Shown here piece by piece: positions 36,487 through 46,029 of a stretch of 64,000 nucleotides of DNA. The position numbers and the translations under genes are program-made. Positions within the stretch are counted from its first letter, which is position 1; the number at the start of each line of letters is the position of its first letter. This DNA comes from Yersinia enterocolitica. Lineage in GTDB: Bacteria; Pseudomonadota; Gammaproteobacteria; Enterobacterales; Enterobacteriaceae. The DNA is taken from positions 806,001-870,000 of the forward strand of contig NBTC02000002.1 of the NCBI GenBank assembly GCA_002082245.2, given 5' to 3'. Under the pieces are notes generated by a model. That model made no database searches. It was not told the DNA's origin and saw nothing but the letters and a program-made list of their open reading frames with translations.

Positions 36487-39400
36487 GTGAAATCTTCGCT
36501 CGCAGCATTATCCACCCAACTCGGTGAGTTGATGCTCCGTGACCAACAACGCCTGCGGCGTCGGCTGCAAGGCGCACGAAAAATTAATAATCCACAGGCC
36601 GTAGAGGCGATTACCCTCGAGCTTGAGGCTGATATAGCAACCGCCATGCAGCGGGTTATTCGTCGTCGAGCTGCTTGTCCGGCGATAACTTATCCTGAAA
36701 ACTTGCCGGTCAGCCAGAAAAAGCAAGATATCTACCATGCTATTCGTGACCATCAGGTGGTGATCGTCGCCGGTGAAACCGGTTCCGGTAAAACCACCCA
36801 GTTGCCGAAAATTTGCCTGGAATTGGGGCGGGGCGTGCAAGGGGTGATCGGCCATACTCAACCACGTCGTCTGGCTGCGCGCACCGTCGCAAACCGTATT
36901 GCGGATGAACTGGATACCTCCCTTGGCGGTTGTGTCGGTTATAAAGTGCGTTTTAACGATCAAGTGGGTGAAAACACGCTGGTTAAGTTGATGACCGACG
37001 GGATTTTGTTGGCTGAAATTCAGCAAGATCGTCTGTTGATGCAATATGATACGTTGATTATCGATGAAGCCCATGAACGTAGCCTGAACATTGATTTCAT
37101 CTTGGGCTATTTGCGTGAATTATTACCCAAACGCCCAGATCTAAAAGTAATTATCACTTCGGCGACCATTGATCCGCAGCGTTTCTCCCAGCATTTCAAT
37201 AATGCCCCTATTATCGAGGTTTCTGGCCGCACCTATCCGGTCGAAGTACGTTATCGCCCCATTGTGGATGATGCCGATGATGTTGAACGTGACCAACTAC
37301 AGGCTATTTTTGATGCGGTTGATGAGTTAGGCCATGAAAGTCCCGGCGATATTCTGATCTTTATGAGTGGTGAGCGTGAGATTCGTGATACCGCTGATGC
37401 ATTGATGAAGCAAAATCTGCCCCATACGGAAGTACTACCACTCTATGCCCGCTTATCAAACAGTGAGCAGAATCGGGTGTTCCAGTCGCATCATGGGCGG
37501 CGAATTGTATTGGCGACCAACGTGGCTGAAACCTCGCTCACCGTACCTGGGATTAAGTACGTGATTGACCCCGGTACAGCTCGCATCAGCCGTTATAGCT
37601 TCCGTACTAAGGTGCAGCGGTTGCCTATCGAGCCGGTGTCTCAGGCGTCAGCTAATCAGCGTAAAGGCCGCTGTGGCCGTGTGTCAGACGGTATCTGTAT
37701 CCGTCTTTATTCTGAGCAGGACTTCCTCTCTCGCCCAGAGTTTACCGACCCGGAAATTCTACGAACCAACCTGGCCTCCGTCATTTTGCAAATGACGTCA
37801 CTCGGTCTGGGTGATATTGCGGCATTCCCGTTTGTGGAAGCCCCCGATAAACGCAATATCCAAGATGGTGTTCGGTTACTGGAAGAGCTGGGTGCGATAC
37901 AAACCGCTGATAATGGTCATCAACAACTGACCCCGCTGGGGCGACAATTAGCGCAATTGCCCGTCGACCCTCGTCTGGCACGGATGGTGCTGGAAGCACA
38001 GAAAAGTGGCAGTGTCCGTGAACTGATGATCATTACCTCGGCGTTGTCGATTCAGGACCCGCGTGAACGGCCAATGGATAAGCAGCAGGCTTCTGATGAA
38101 AAACATCGTCGCTTTGCGGATAAGGATTCTGATTTCCTGGCGTTTGTTAACTTATGGGATTACCTGAAAGAGCAGCAAAAAGAGTTGTCATCAGCGCAGT
38201 TCCGTAAACTGTGCCGTAGTGACTTTCTCAACTATCTGCGGGTGCGCGAATGGCAGGATATCTACACGCAACTGCGCCAGGTGGTGAAAGAACTGGGTAT
38301 TCCGGTGAATAGTGTTGCAGCCGACTACCGTAGCGTGCATACCGCGATATTGACCGGTTTGTTATCTCATATCGGCCAAAAAGATGTTGAAAAGCAAGAG
38401 TATACCGGTGCTCGTAACGCAAGGTTTGCTATCTTCCCCGGTTCCGGTTTATTTAAAAAACCGCCGAAATGGAGCATGGTGGCTGAGCTGGTCGAAACCA
38501 GTCGCTTATGGGGCCGCATTGCTGCCCGCATCGAGCCGGAATGGATCGAACCTTTGGCGCAGCATTTGGTGAAACATCATTATAGTGATCCGCATTGGGA
38601 GAAAGCACAGGGTGCGGTGATGGCCAGTGAGAAAGTCACCCTATTCGGTTTACCCATAGTTGCTGAGCGCAAAATCAATTATGGCCCGATTGACCCACCG
38701 CTATGCCGTGAGTTGTTTATTCGTCATGGCTTGGTGGAGGGGGATTGGCAAACGCGTCACGCTTTTTTCCGCGCCAATCTCAAACTATTGGCTGAAGTTG
38801 AAGAGTTGGAACACAAATCACGTCGGCGCGATATTCTGGTGGATGATGAGACACTGTTTAACTTCTATGACCAGCGAATTGGTCGCGAGGTTATTTCAGC
38901 CCGTCATTTTGATAGCTGGTGGAAGAAAACCAGCCAGACACAGCCAGAGTTATTGAACTTTGAAAAAACCATGCTTATCAAAGATGGCGCGAACAAAGTT
39001 AACCCGCTCGACTATCCCAATTTTTGGTATCAGGGGTCGCTTAAGTTACGGCTTTCCTACCAATTTGAACCCGGTACTGACGCTGATGGGGTAACCGTAC
39101 ATATTCCGTTGCCCATCCTTAATCAGATCCAAGAGCAGGGTTTTGATTGGCAGATACCGGGGATTCGGCGTGAATTAGTGATTGCACTGATCAAGTCTTT
39201 GCCTAAACCGGTGCGGCGCAATTTTGTCCCCGCGCCCAATTATGCTGAGGCGTTTCTGGCCCGCGTTACCCCGATGGAGGTGGGGCTGCTCGATGCATTA
39301 GAGCGTGAACTGCGGCGCATGACTGGTGTGACAGTGTCACGTGATAGTTGGCAATGGGACCAAGTTCCAGATCATCTTAAAATAACCTTCCGTGTGCTCG

Positions 39401-40374
39401 ATGATAAAAATCGTATTTTGCGTGAAGGTAAAGACCTTGCTGCCTTGAAGCTACAGTTACAAGAGAAAGTGCAGGAAACATTGTCCGCCGTTGCCGACGA
39501 TGGTATTGAACAAACTGACTTACATATCTGGAGTTTCGGTGATCTACCGCTGTGCTATGAGCAGCGTCGTGGTGGCTATGAAGTCAAGGCATACCCGGCA
39601 CTGGTGGATGAAAAAGACAGTGTCGCTATTCGCTTGTTTGATACAGAATCTCAGCAACAACAAGCTATGTGGCAGGGGACAAGACGTTTACTATTATTGA
39701 ATATCCCATCCCCTATAAAGTATTTACATGAGAAATTGCCGAACAAATCCAAGCTCGGGCTCTATTTTAATCCTTATGGCAAAGTGTTGGACCTGATTGA
39801 TGACTGCATTGCTTGTGGTGTGGATAAGTTAGTTGCGCAGCATGGTGGCCCCGCATGGCAAGAGGCGGAGTTCGCTCGACTACAGGAAAAGGTTCGTGCT
39901 GAGCTGAATGACACGGTGGTTGAGATTGCCAAGCAAGTTGAACAAATTCTGACGACGGTATTCAGTATTAATAAGCGACTGAAAGGCCGGATAGATATCT
40001 CAATGGCATTGGCTCTCTCTGATATCAAAGCCCAGCTAGGGGGGCTTATTTATCGTGGTTTCGTGACCAATAATGGTTGGAAACGTCTGCCGGATACACT
40101 GCGTTATCTGCAAGCAATTGAGCGCCGATTGGAAAAGCTGGCTATGGACCCTCATCGTGATCGTGCCCAAATGCTACGCGTAGAACATGTGCAACAGATG
40201 TGGCAGCAATGGCTGCATAAATTGCCGCCAAAACGCCAGCAAGATGAAGATGTTAAAGAAGTTCGCTGGATGATTGAAGAACTGCGTGTGAGCTTATTTG
40301 CCCAGCAATTGGGGACAGCTTACCCTATTTCTGACAAGCGTATTCTACAAACTATCGAACAGCTTTCTGCCTGA
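36487..40374 (+). CDS. hrpA: HrpA, DEAH-box RNA helicase
   Basis: A 1295-residue protein (E. coli: 1300). Helicase motifs are clear: GETGSGKTTQLP (I, about 98-109), DEAH in IIDEAHERSLN (II), SAT (III), and the QRKGRCGR motif VI; a long C-terminal region (OB-fold, DUF3418) follows. The start is a GTG at 36487 with AGGA nine bases upstream. HrpA unwinds RNA and, in E. coli, rescues stalled or collided ribosomes by splitting them. Confidence 0.97.
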   Translation: MKSSLAALSTQLGELMLRDQQRLRRRLQGARKINNPQAVEAITLELEADIATAMQRVIRRRAACPAITYPENLPVSQKKQDIYHAIRDHQVVIVAGETGSGKTTQLPKICLELGRGVQGVIGHTQPRRLAARTVANRIADELDTSLGGCVGYKVRFNDQVGENTLVKLMTDGILLAEIQQDRLLMQYDTLIIDEAHERSLNIDFILGYLRELLPKRPDLKVIITSATIDPQRFSQHFNNAPIIEVSGRTYPVEVRYRPIVDDADDVERDQLQAIFDAVDELGHESPGDILIFMSGEREIRDTADALMKQNLPHTEVLPLYARLSNSEQNRVFQSHHGRRIVLATNVAETSLTVPGIKYVIDPGTARISRYSFRTKVQRLPIEPVSQASANQRKGRCGRVSDGICIRLYSEQDFLSRPEFTDPEILRTNLASVILQMTSLGLGDIAAFPFVEAPDKRNIQDGVRLLEELGAIQTADNGHQQLTPLGRQLAQLPVDPRLARMVLEAQKSGSVRELMIITSALSIQDPRERPMDKQQASDEKHRRFADKDSDFLAFVNLWDYLKEQQKELSSAQFRKLCRSDFLNYLRVREWQDIYTQLRQVVKELGIPVNSVAADYRSVHTAILTGLLSHIGQKDVEKQEYTGARNARFAIFPGSGLFKKPPKWSMVAELVETSRLWGRIAARIEPEWIEPLAQHLVKHHYSDPHWEKAQGAVMASEKVTLFGLPIVAERKINYGPIDPPLCRELFIRHGLVEGDWQTRHAFFRANLKLLAEVEELEHKSRRRDILVDDETLFNFYDQRIGREVISARHFDSWWKKTSQTQPELLNFEKTMLIKDGANKVNPLDYPNFWYQGSLKLRLSYQFEPGTDADGVTVHIPLPILNQIQEQGFDWQIPGIRRELVIALIKSLPKPVRRNFVPAPNYAEAFLARVTPMEVGLLDALERELRRMTGVTVSRDSWQWDQVPDHLKITFRVLDDKNRILREGKDLAALKLQLQEKVQETLSAVADDGIEQTDLHIWSFGDLPLCYEQRRGGYEVKAYPALVDEKDSVAIRLFDTESQQQQAMWQGTRRLLLLNIPSPIKYLHEKLPNKSKLGLYFNPYGKVLDLIDDCIACGVDKLVAQHGGPAWQEAEFARLQEKVRAELNDTVVEIAKQVEQILTTVFSINKRLKGRIDISMALALSDIKAQLGGLIYRGFVTNNGWKRLPDTLRYLQAIERRLEKLAMDPHRDRAQMLRVEHVQQMWQQWLHKLPPKRQQDEDVKEVRWMIEELRVSLFAQQLGTAYPISDKRILQTIEQLSA

Positions 40375-40389
40375 TTAGCGATTAATATC

Positions 40390-40427
40390 ACTCCGCGTTC
40401 TAAGTATCATTGATTTAGACGCGGAGT
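40390..40427 (+). terminator. Stem-loop after hrpA
   Basis: ACTCCGCGTTCTAA (40390-40403) pairs with TTAGACGCGGAGT (40415-40427) with one bulged base. The T-run after it is short, so it is a probable but not ideal terminator. Confidence 0.55.
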
Positions 40428-40731
40428 CTCTTACTGACTAAATTCCTTCCTAATATACCGCTATAAAATTCACTATCTTTATGATTCGTCTATTTTTATC
40501 TGCATGTCAACTATGTAATAGATGAAACTTGCTGATGTTGATGCGAAGCCTCTCGAGAATTGTAAATTAACTGGGCTGCATGGCCGCGGCATTATTGCCT
40601 CCTATCTTGAACTCCCGCTATATGGGTACTGATAAATCAGACCATTGGGTTAAAGTTTGTCTGATTTAGGGTCACCATATTTGATTACCTATGGTGAGTT
40701 TGATAGAGTTTTTCCAGTGCAGGGATTGCTT

Positions 40732-41061
40732 ATGTATCAAATTAGTTTGTTGAGGTTGGCACAGCGCGAGTTGTTTAAATTACCTGTAGGCATTCAGGCG
40801 GCTCTGATTAAAGCTATGGATGAGTTAGAGGCTTATGGTCATGAGTTGCGGGAGCCAGAGGTGCGGGATATTGGGCGCGGGCTAAAGGAATTGCGGGTTA
40901 GTGCTAGAGAGGGGGGCGGGCGTGGTTTTTTCTTTTACCACCTGGGTTGGCAGGTTTACATCATTCATATCTTACAAAAGAAGACGCAAAAGACCCCAAG
41001 GCGAACACTGATGTTGGCTTATCAGCGGATGAAGGAAATCAAACGGAGATTGCAACCATGA
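40732..41061 (+). CDS. HigB/Gp49-like toxin of a type II toxin-antitoxin pair
   Basis: A 109-residue basic protein of the RelE/HigB superfamily (Gp49-like, PF05973 type). The stretch LREPEVRDIGRGLKELRVS, FFFYH and ILQKKTQKTPRRTLMLAYQRM is typical. Such toxins cut mRNA on the ribosome. I used the ATG at 40732 behind AGGGA. The stop overlaps the antitoxin start (ATGA), so the pair is translationally coupled in the toxin-first order of HigBA. Confidence 0.82.
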   Translation: MYQISLLRLAQRELFKLPVGIQAALIKAMDELEAYGHELREPEVRDIGRGLKELRVSAREGGGRGFFFYHLGWQVYIIHILQKKTQKTPRRTLMLAYQRMKEIKRRLQP

Positions 41062-41381
41062 AAAAACAAGATGACTTTGACATTATTTCTTTTGCTGAGG
41101 TTAAAACAGATGCTTTAAATCATCCTCAGGTCAAAGAAGCTTACACAGACTTGCAGATTCGCGACGCCATGATGACTGAGCTGAAAGCTGCCCGTCAGCA
41201 ATGTAATTTAACACAAGAGGAAGTGGCGCAACGAGCAGGGCTGAAAAAACAAAATATCAGCCGTATGGAGAAAGGTATCATTTCTCCCAACCTCACCACG
41301 TTGAGCCGTTACGCAGCAGCATTAGGTGGGACTTTTGTTTTCAAATTCAACCAAAAGCCCCATTGTGTCAGTAAGAAATAG
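41058..41381 (+). CDS. HigA-like HTH antitoxin
   Basis: A 107-residue protein with a Cro/C1-type HTH at about 55-95 (LTQEEVAQRAGLKKQNISRMEKG), followed by TTLSRYAAALGG. It overlaps the toxin gene by four bases. It should neutralise the toxin and repress the operon. A longer in-frame start at 40947 lies inside the toxin gene and is not needed. Confidence 0.85.
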   Translation: MKKQDDFDIISFAEVKTDALNHPQVKEAYTDLQIRDAMMTELKAARQQCNLTQEEVAQRAGLKKQNISRMEKGIISPNLTTLSRYAAALGGTFVFKFNQKPHCVSKK

Positions 41382-41419
41382 GGGATATCCCTCACTCTGT
41401 GTATCACTGAATAAAGTGG

Positions 41420-42259
41420 TCACTTTGCTGCATTTTTAGCGAGCGTTTTTAACCGTTCTCTAATCGCCGTTACCGCTAGGGCGCGGTTATCCGCAAGATA
41501 GCGGTCTTTGGCGGCCGGTGCAGAACTTTGAATCGCAATTAAAGACCACGCGTCGCCATTTTTTAGTAATAGTGGGGAACCACTGTCACCTGGCAAGGTA
41601 TCGCATTGGTGTGAAAGTACGCCCTGTTGTGCCCACCCGGTAACCAGACAGTCTTCATGGCTGTATAAAGTTTCAAGATGATCAAGGGGATAACCCGCTT
41701 GAGTTATTTTACGATTAACCAATTTAAGCGCTTGTGTCAGCTCACTTGAGGTTCCATCCCAAAGCGGTAACGGCTTAATCGGGATAGGCTTTGTGTTAGT
41801 TAACCGAATAAGTGCAAAATCATAAGCGGCGGCGGCGGGTGGAACTATCCAACCATCGCCATCAGGTTTAAGTTTTTTACCTAATTTGGCATCAACCAGC
41901 GTTTCCAGTCGGGTAATCTGGTACTTCCAATGACCATCATGAGAAATAAAACGTAAGGCAACAGCGCGATCAATTTTCCCCGGTGGGGTAAGAACGCAAT
42001 GGCCTGCGGTGAGCGCCAGACGAGGGGAGATTAACGTTGCTGTGCAAAGGTTGCCACTGGTTGTTTCAACTTGCCCAATGGCTTGCCACGGCCACTCCGT
42101 ACTATTTGTTATCGCTGTACGGTCATCTTTCCCGAAGAACAACGTGGTTTGATCCGCAATGCTGCTTTCATCATTCGGCTTGTCAGTGGGGGGAAGGGCT
42201 AAAGCCATAGAGATGGAAAGTGGCAACAGACTCAATAGTAATAATGAAGATAAACGCAT
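41420..42259 (-). CDS. ydgD: YdgD, secreted trypsin-like serine protease
   Basis: A 279-residue protein with a signal peptide (ending SMALA, about residue 22) and the chymotrypsin-fold triad: His in LTAGHC, Asp in YDFALI, Ser in [10 protein letters not shown]. The fold family also includes V8-like glutamyl endopeptidases. It sits beside ydgU and asr as in E. coli, where ydgD is a neighbour of asr. Substrate unknown; probably periplasmic. Confidence 0.9.
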   Translation of the reverse strand: MRLSSLLLLSLLPLSISMALALPPTDKPNDESSIADQTTLFFGKDDRTAITNSTEWPWQAIGQVETTSGNLCTATLISPRLALTAGHCVLTPPGKIDRAVALRFISHDGHWKYQITRLETLVDAKLGKKLKPDGDGWIVPPAAAAYDFALIRLTNTKPIPIKPLPLWDGTSSELTQALKLVNRKITQAGYPLDHLETLYSHEDCLVTGWAQQGVLSHQCDTLPGDSGSPLLLKNGDAWSLIAIQSSAPAAKDRYLADNRALAVTAIRERLKTLAKNAAK

Positions 42260-42437
42260 AAATAATTAGCCTTGCCTTTATTTACTGACCAAAGGTTATC
42301 CATTAACACACCTGAGACCTGCTGATTAGACGACCAATCACGGCTCTACTAGCGCTAACTATAGACATAATAAGTTGTGTCATATGTTGTCAGTAATTGA
42401 TTTTTCGATAATTTTAGAGCGCTATCGGCTGTTGGTA

Positions 42438-42518
42438 CTATAAATAAAAGAATAATGTGATCAGACCGCAAATAACTAATATGGCTAAAGTGATTTCAAA
42501 TAAATAATGGCGCAGCAT
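42438..42518 (-). CDS. ydgU: YdgU, single-helix membrane microprotein
   Basis: A 26-codon frame starting at ATG 42518 with GGAG nine bases before it. The peptide begins MLRHYLFEITLAILVICGLI and ends FFYL: almost one membrane helix. Size, topology and position directly after asr agree with E. coli YdgU, whose sequence is similar in pattern (short basic start, then Ile/Leu-rich helix and FYL end). Function unknown. It probably shares the asr transcript by read-through of the terminator between them. Confidence 0.72.
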   Translation of the reverse strand: MLRHYLFEITLAILVICGLITLFFYL

Positions 42519-42531
42519 TATCAGCACTCCT

Positions 42532-42559
42532 AATAAAAAACACCCGGTAAACCGGGTGT
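42532..42559 (-). terminator. Terminator between asr and ydgU
   Basis: ACACCCGG (42540-42547) and CCGGGTGT (42552-42559) form a stem with a TAAA loop. On the minus strand a T-run follows (A-run 42534-42540). It stands about 70 bases after the asr stop and only about 14 bases before ydgU. Confidence 0.75.
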
Positions 42560-42626
42560 CGAGTGAATCGCTGTTGCAGGTCAATCGTGAGAGCCTGTTG
42601 TAGCTTTCACAAGTTAAATGCTGCCG

Positions 42627-42908
42627 CTATTTGGTCACTGGCACTGCGGTTGGAGCTGACTTACTGTGTGTCGCTTTTTTATGGTGTTTTTTGGCTGCCT
42701 GTGCTTTTTGCACCGGGGCTGCTTTATCCATTTTTTTCATCGAATCAGATTTTTTAGCTTTCTTGTGGTGCATGGTTTTAGCCGGTGCACTATGAGCTAC
42801 AGGTGCTGTAACAACGGGTGCTGCCGGTGGTGCAACGGTGTCGGCGGCTATTGCTATAGATGATACACCCAAGGTTGCAGCAACAATCAGAGCTAATACT
42901 GTTTTCAT
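42627..42908 (-). CDS. asr: Asr, acid-shock periplasmic protein
   Basis: A 93-residue precursor: signal peptide [21 protein letters not shown], then a low-complexity Ala/Lys/His/Pro region with repeats of HHKKA ([20 protein letters not shown]). This is the Asr composition; the mature part is strongly basic. It is induced in acid through RstA (and PhoB in E. coli) and protects periplasmic proteins. RstAB are encoded about 2 kb away in this window. Confidence 0.92.
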   Translation of the reverse strand: MKTVLALIVAATLGVSSIAIAADTVAPPAAPVVTAPVAHSAPAKTMHHKKAKKSDSMKKMDKAAPVQKAQAAKKHHKKATHSKSAPTAVPVTK

Positions 42909-43010
42909 AATTTATTCCTCAGTGTTCTGTTTGTATATCGGCCCCGTTGGGTCGTTATAAAGAGAGTAGAGGAAATATATACTGGCTTCCGTGAGTCATT
43001 GGTTTCGGCT

Positions 43011-43024
43011 TGTAACCGATTGTA
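43011..43024 (-). promoter_or_regulatory. RstA-box-like site ahead of asr
   Basis: On the minus strand the sequence is TACAATCGGTTACA, matching the RstA box TACATNTNGTTACA at 10 of 12 fixed positions. It lies about 105 bases before the asr start codon. The 307-base gap 42909-43215 holds this site and the promoter of asr; I saw nothing else in it. Confidence 0.5.
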
Positions 43025-43215
43025 CAACGGCAATAAACCAGATAAATAACCGACTAAATCACTTATTTTAGTTACAACATACATATAGCCTTTTAATAAA
43101 CTTATCGTCTTATGTAACATCAACGTCGCTTGATAGTGGGGATGTAATTTGAGTTATGCAGGGAGAAGGCACCCAACCCTAATGAGAGGTTAGGCGCAGA
43201 CTAACACGCAATAAA

Positions 43216-44697
43216 TTACAAATAGCGCCGCTCTAAATGTTGGCGGAAATAGCGAGGGTTAAGTGTTTCACCGGTAGCCTTGGTAATTAATTCTGCGGTT
43301 GAGTAACGACTGCCATGCTGCCAGATATTCTGTTGTAACCAGGTGAATAGGGCGCTGAGATCGCCACTAGCGATACTTTTATCCAGCCCCGGCATAGCAT
43401 CACGGGCAGTTTGGAACAGTTGCGCTGCATACATTGCACCCAATGTATACGTTGGGAAATAGCCAAAAGCACCATCGGTCCAATGGATATCTTGCATACA
43501 TCCGTTACGGTAATTACCCTCAGTATTAATACCGAGGTATTGCTGCATTTTCTCATTCCACAGCATAGGGATATCATCTACTTCGATTTCACCACTGATC
43601 AACGCTTTTTCGATTTCATACCGCAATATAACATGGGCAGGATAGCTCACTTCATCGGCATCAACTCGAATAAAACCCGTTTTAACCCGTTGATTGAGAG
43701 CTATGAAGTTCTGTTGCGCAAAAGCGGGTTGATCCCCAAATTGGTTTGCTACCAGTGGGCGGATCACTTGTAAGAATTCATTACTGCGTGCTAATTGCAT
43801 CTCAAACAGTAAGCTTTGGGACTCATGGATGGCGGTTGACCGTGCATGGGAAATGGGTTGCCCTAACCATTCACGTGGTAGATTTTGCTCATAACGGGCA
43901 TGGCCTGTTTCATGCACAATACCCATTAATGAACTGAGAAATTCTTGTTCGTTATAACGAGTTGTAATGCGTACGTCTTGAGGAACACCACCGCAGAACG
44001 GATGTACACTGACATCGACCCGCCCGCCGTCAAAGTCAAAACCGAGTACTTTCATCACTTGTAACCCAAGCTGACGCTGTTTTTCCACGTCAAAAGTGCC
44101 CTGTGGTATCAGGCAGTTTTCATTGGCTTGTTTAGCCGTCACTTTTTGTAATAGGTCAGGTAGCCATTGCTTAAGATCACCAAATATACGGTCTAAATCG
44201 GCACTGTTAGTCCCTGGTTCATAGAGATTAAGTAATGCGTCATAACCCGATATACCAGCCGCCTGAGAACGTATCGAGGCTTCTTCACGGCTGAGTTTGA
44301 CCACTTCCCGCAAGTTCTTTGCAAAACCATGCCAATCATTAGCGATACGCTGTTGCCGCCATGCATGCTCACATCGCGCCCCTGCCAGTGATTTAGCTTC
44401 TACCAGTGCTTCTGGCAGCAGGACTGCATTGTCATAATGGCGACGCATTTCGCATAAATTTGCCTGCTCAATATCATCAAGTGTTTCTTGCTCAGCTTGT
44501 TTTAACCATTCACCAACCTGGTTGGCCGTTAATATCTGGTGTTGTAAGACATTCAGCTCCGCCATCGCTTCTGAACGGGCAAGGTTACCTTTCACTGGCA
44601 TCATAGTCTGCATATCCCATCCGGCAATAGCCGACAGGTGTTCGAAACGTGCAAGCCGGGTAAAGGTTGTACGCAGGTGGTGGTAAGCAGTGGTCAT
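43216..44697 (-). CDS. M32-family zinc carboxypeptidase
   Basis: A 493-residue protein of the carboxypeptidase Taq (M32) family. The zinc site is HETGHARYEQNLP (HExxH), with a downstream Glu in IHESQSLLFE. DxRITTRY and GYFPTYTLGAMYAAQLF motifs are also typical. GGAG stands six bases before the ATG at 44697. It removes C-terminal residues from peptides, probably in the cytoplasm (no signal peptide). It begins only 27 bases after rstB, so it may be read from the rstA promoter. E. coli K-12 has no such gene here. Confidence 0.9.
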   Translation of the reverse strand: MTTAYHHLRTTFTRLARFEHLSAIAGWDMQTMMPVKGNLARSEAMAELNVLQHQILTANQVGEWLKQAEQETLDDIEQANLCEMRRHYDNAVLLPEALVEAKSLAGARCEHAWRQQRIANDWHGFAKNLREVVKLSREEASIRSQAAGISGYDALLNLYEPGTNSADLDRIFGDLKQWLPDLLQKVTAKQANENCLIPQGTFDVEKQRQLGLQVMKVLGFDFDGGRVDVSVHPFCGGVPQDVRITTRYNEQEFLSSLMGIVHETGHARYEQNLPREWLGQPISHARSTAIHESQSLLFEMQLARSNEFLQVIRPLVANQFGDQPAFAQQNFIALNQRVKTGFIRVDADEVSYPAHVILRYEIEKALISGEIEVDDIPMLWNEKMQQYLGINTEGNYRNGCMQDIHWTDGAFGYFPTYTLGAMYAAQLFQTARDAMPGLDKSIASGDLSALFTWLQQNIWQHGSRYSTAELITKATGETLNPRYFRQHLERRYL

Positions 44698-44724
44698 AAA
44701 ACACTCCAAAGTAAAAGTTAGTGC

Positions 44725-46029
44725 TTAATCTTGAGCAACGGACAGTGAGTAAAGGCTTTTTACCGGCCAACAGAAACGGAAACTGGCACCGCCTAATGAA
44801 CTGGCATCGACGGAGATACTGCCTTGATAAGCCAGTGCGATGGAGTGAACAATCGCCAAGCCCAAGCCACAGCCTCCCGTTGCCCGGTCGCGGCTGGGAT
44901 CGAGGCGAACAAAAGGCTCAAAAACGCGTGCGCGCTCTTCCAAAGGGATACCAGGCCCATCATCTTCAACTTGCAAGCAGGCGTTGTCACCATCAAACCA
45001 TAATCCGATACGCAGTCGTTGAGTGGAATAGCGTAGCGCGTTATTAACCAGATTATCTAATACGCGCTCCATCAGACGCAGGTCAACAGCACCAAAGTCA
45101 CCGCGATGGGGGATATCGAGTTCGATTTCCCGATCACTATGGATTAAGCGCATATCCACGACTTTTGCTGTTAACCAAGCGGGTAGGTCGATGGGTTCCA
45201 GATTAAGGGAAACCTGCGGGCGGTCCAATCGAGCGTAGGTCAGTAACTCATCAATCAGTGCTTCTAACTGGCCAATATCATGATTTAAAGCCAATTGTTC
45301 ACTTTCTGTCAGGTTGTCACTCATCGCTAAACGATAGCGTAAACGCACGAGCGGTGTGCGGAGTTCATGAGCAATACCATCAATGAGTAATTTCTTGCTA
45401 ACAATCAGAGTATTGATATTGTCAGCCATTTGATTAAACGCTACGCCTAAGCGGTTTAAACTGGACGTAGGATCAAAATGGGTTCGCTCGTCAAGATAGC
45501 CAGCCCCCAGTCGCTGAGCCGCATTCTCCAGTTTCAGTAGGTCTTTCCAGTGCGGGCGCATCCACAAGAATACTGGCAGCGCTAAGGACATACCAATCAG
45601 GATTAATAAGGCCAAGTCGAGCAGGCGCATTTGATGCAAATAAAATAAATAGGGGACTGGGCCGACAGCAAGAACGTAGTGACTGCGTGGGATACGTTGC
45701 AGGAAAGTATATTCATCATCTAACGCAATAATTTCACCGGCGCGCAGGCGTTTATTCAAACGCTCGCCGAGATCCCGTTTATCGAGAGGTTCTATATGCA
45801 ACTGAAAGGAAAGATTTAAGTCCAGTGTAGCAATGGTTTTATTCCAATCCTTCAGGGGAATTTCCCGCAATTCACTGCGCATCAACGAAAGTGAACTTTT
45901 CATCAGGTCATCTAATGACTGCCTGCCAGCACGCTCTGCGGTGACTTTGTAAACCAAGCCAACCAGCATCGCCATCACCATAAAACAGACGAACAGCAAT
46001 AAGAAAAACTGAATAAATAGCTTCCTCAT
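44725..46029 (-). CDS. rstB: RstB, sensor histidine kinase
   Basis: A 434-residue kinase with two membrane helices (about 4-27 and 134-156), a periplasmic loop, a HAMP region, the phospho-acceptor His in DGIAHELRTPLVRLRYRL, and ATPase boxes DNLVNNALRYS, VEDDGPGIP and GGCGLGLAIV. The start overlaps the rstA stop (ATGA). With RstA it responds to low Mg2+/acid signals downstream of PhoPQ in E. coli. Confidence 0.94.
   Translation of the reverse strand: MRKLFIQFFLLLFVCFMVMAMLVGLVYKVTAERAGRQSLDDLMKSSLSLMRSELREIPLKDWNKTIATLDLNLSFQLHIEPLDKRDLGERLNKRLRAGEIIALDDEYTFLQRIPRSHYVLAVGPVPYLFYLHQMRLLDLALLILIGMSLALPVFLWMRPHWKDLLKLENAAQRLGAGYLDERTHFDPTSSLNRLGVAFNQMADNINTLIVSKKLLIDGIAHELRTPLVRLRYRLAMSDNLTESEQLALNHDIGQLEALIDELLTYARLDRPQVSLNLEPIDLPAWLTAKVVDMRLIHSDREIELDIPHRGDFGAVDLRLMERVLDNLVNNALRYSTQRLRIGLWFDGDNACLQVEDDGPGIPLEERARVFEPFVRLDPSRDRATGGCGLGLAIVHSIALAYQGSISVDASSLGGASFRFCWPVKSLYSLSVAQD

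Noticed and set aside
40522..40632. A 36-codon frame starting MKLADVDAKPLENCKLTGLH
   Set aside because: No ribosome-binding site and no recognised similarity. It could be a remnant of an older gene but cannot be supported.
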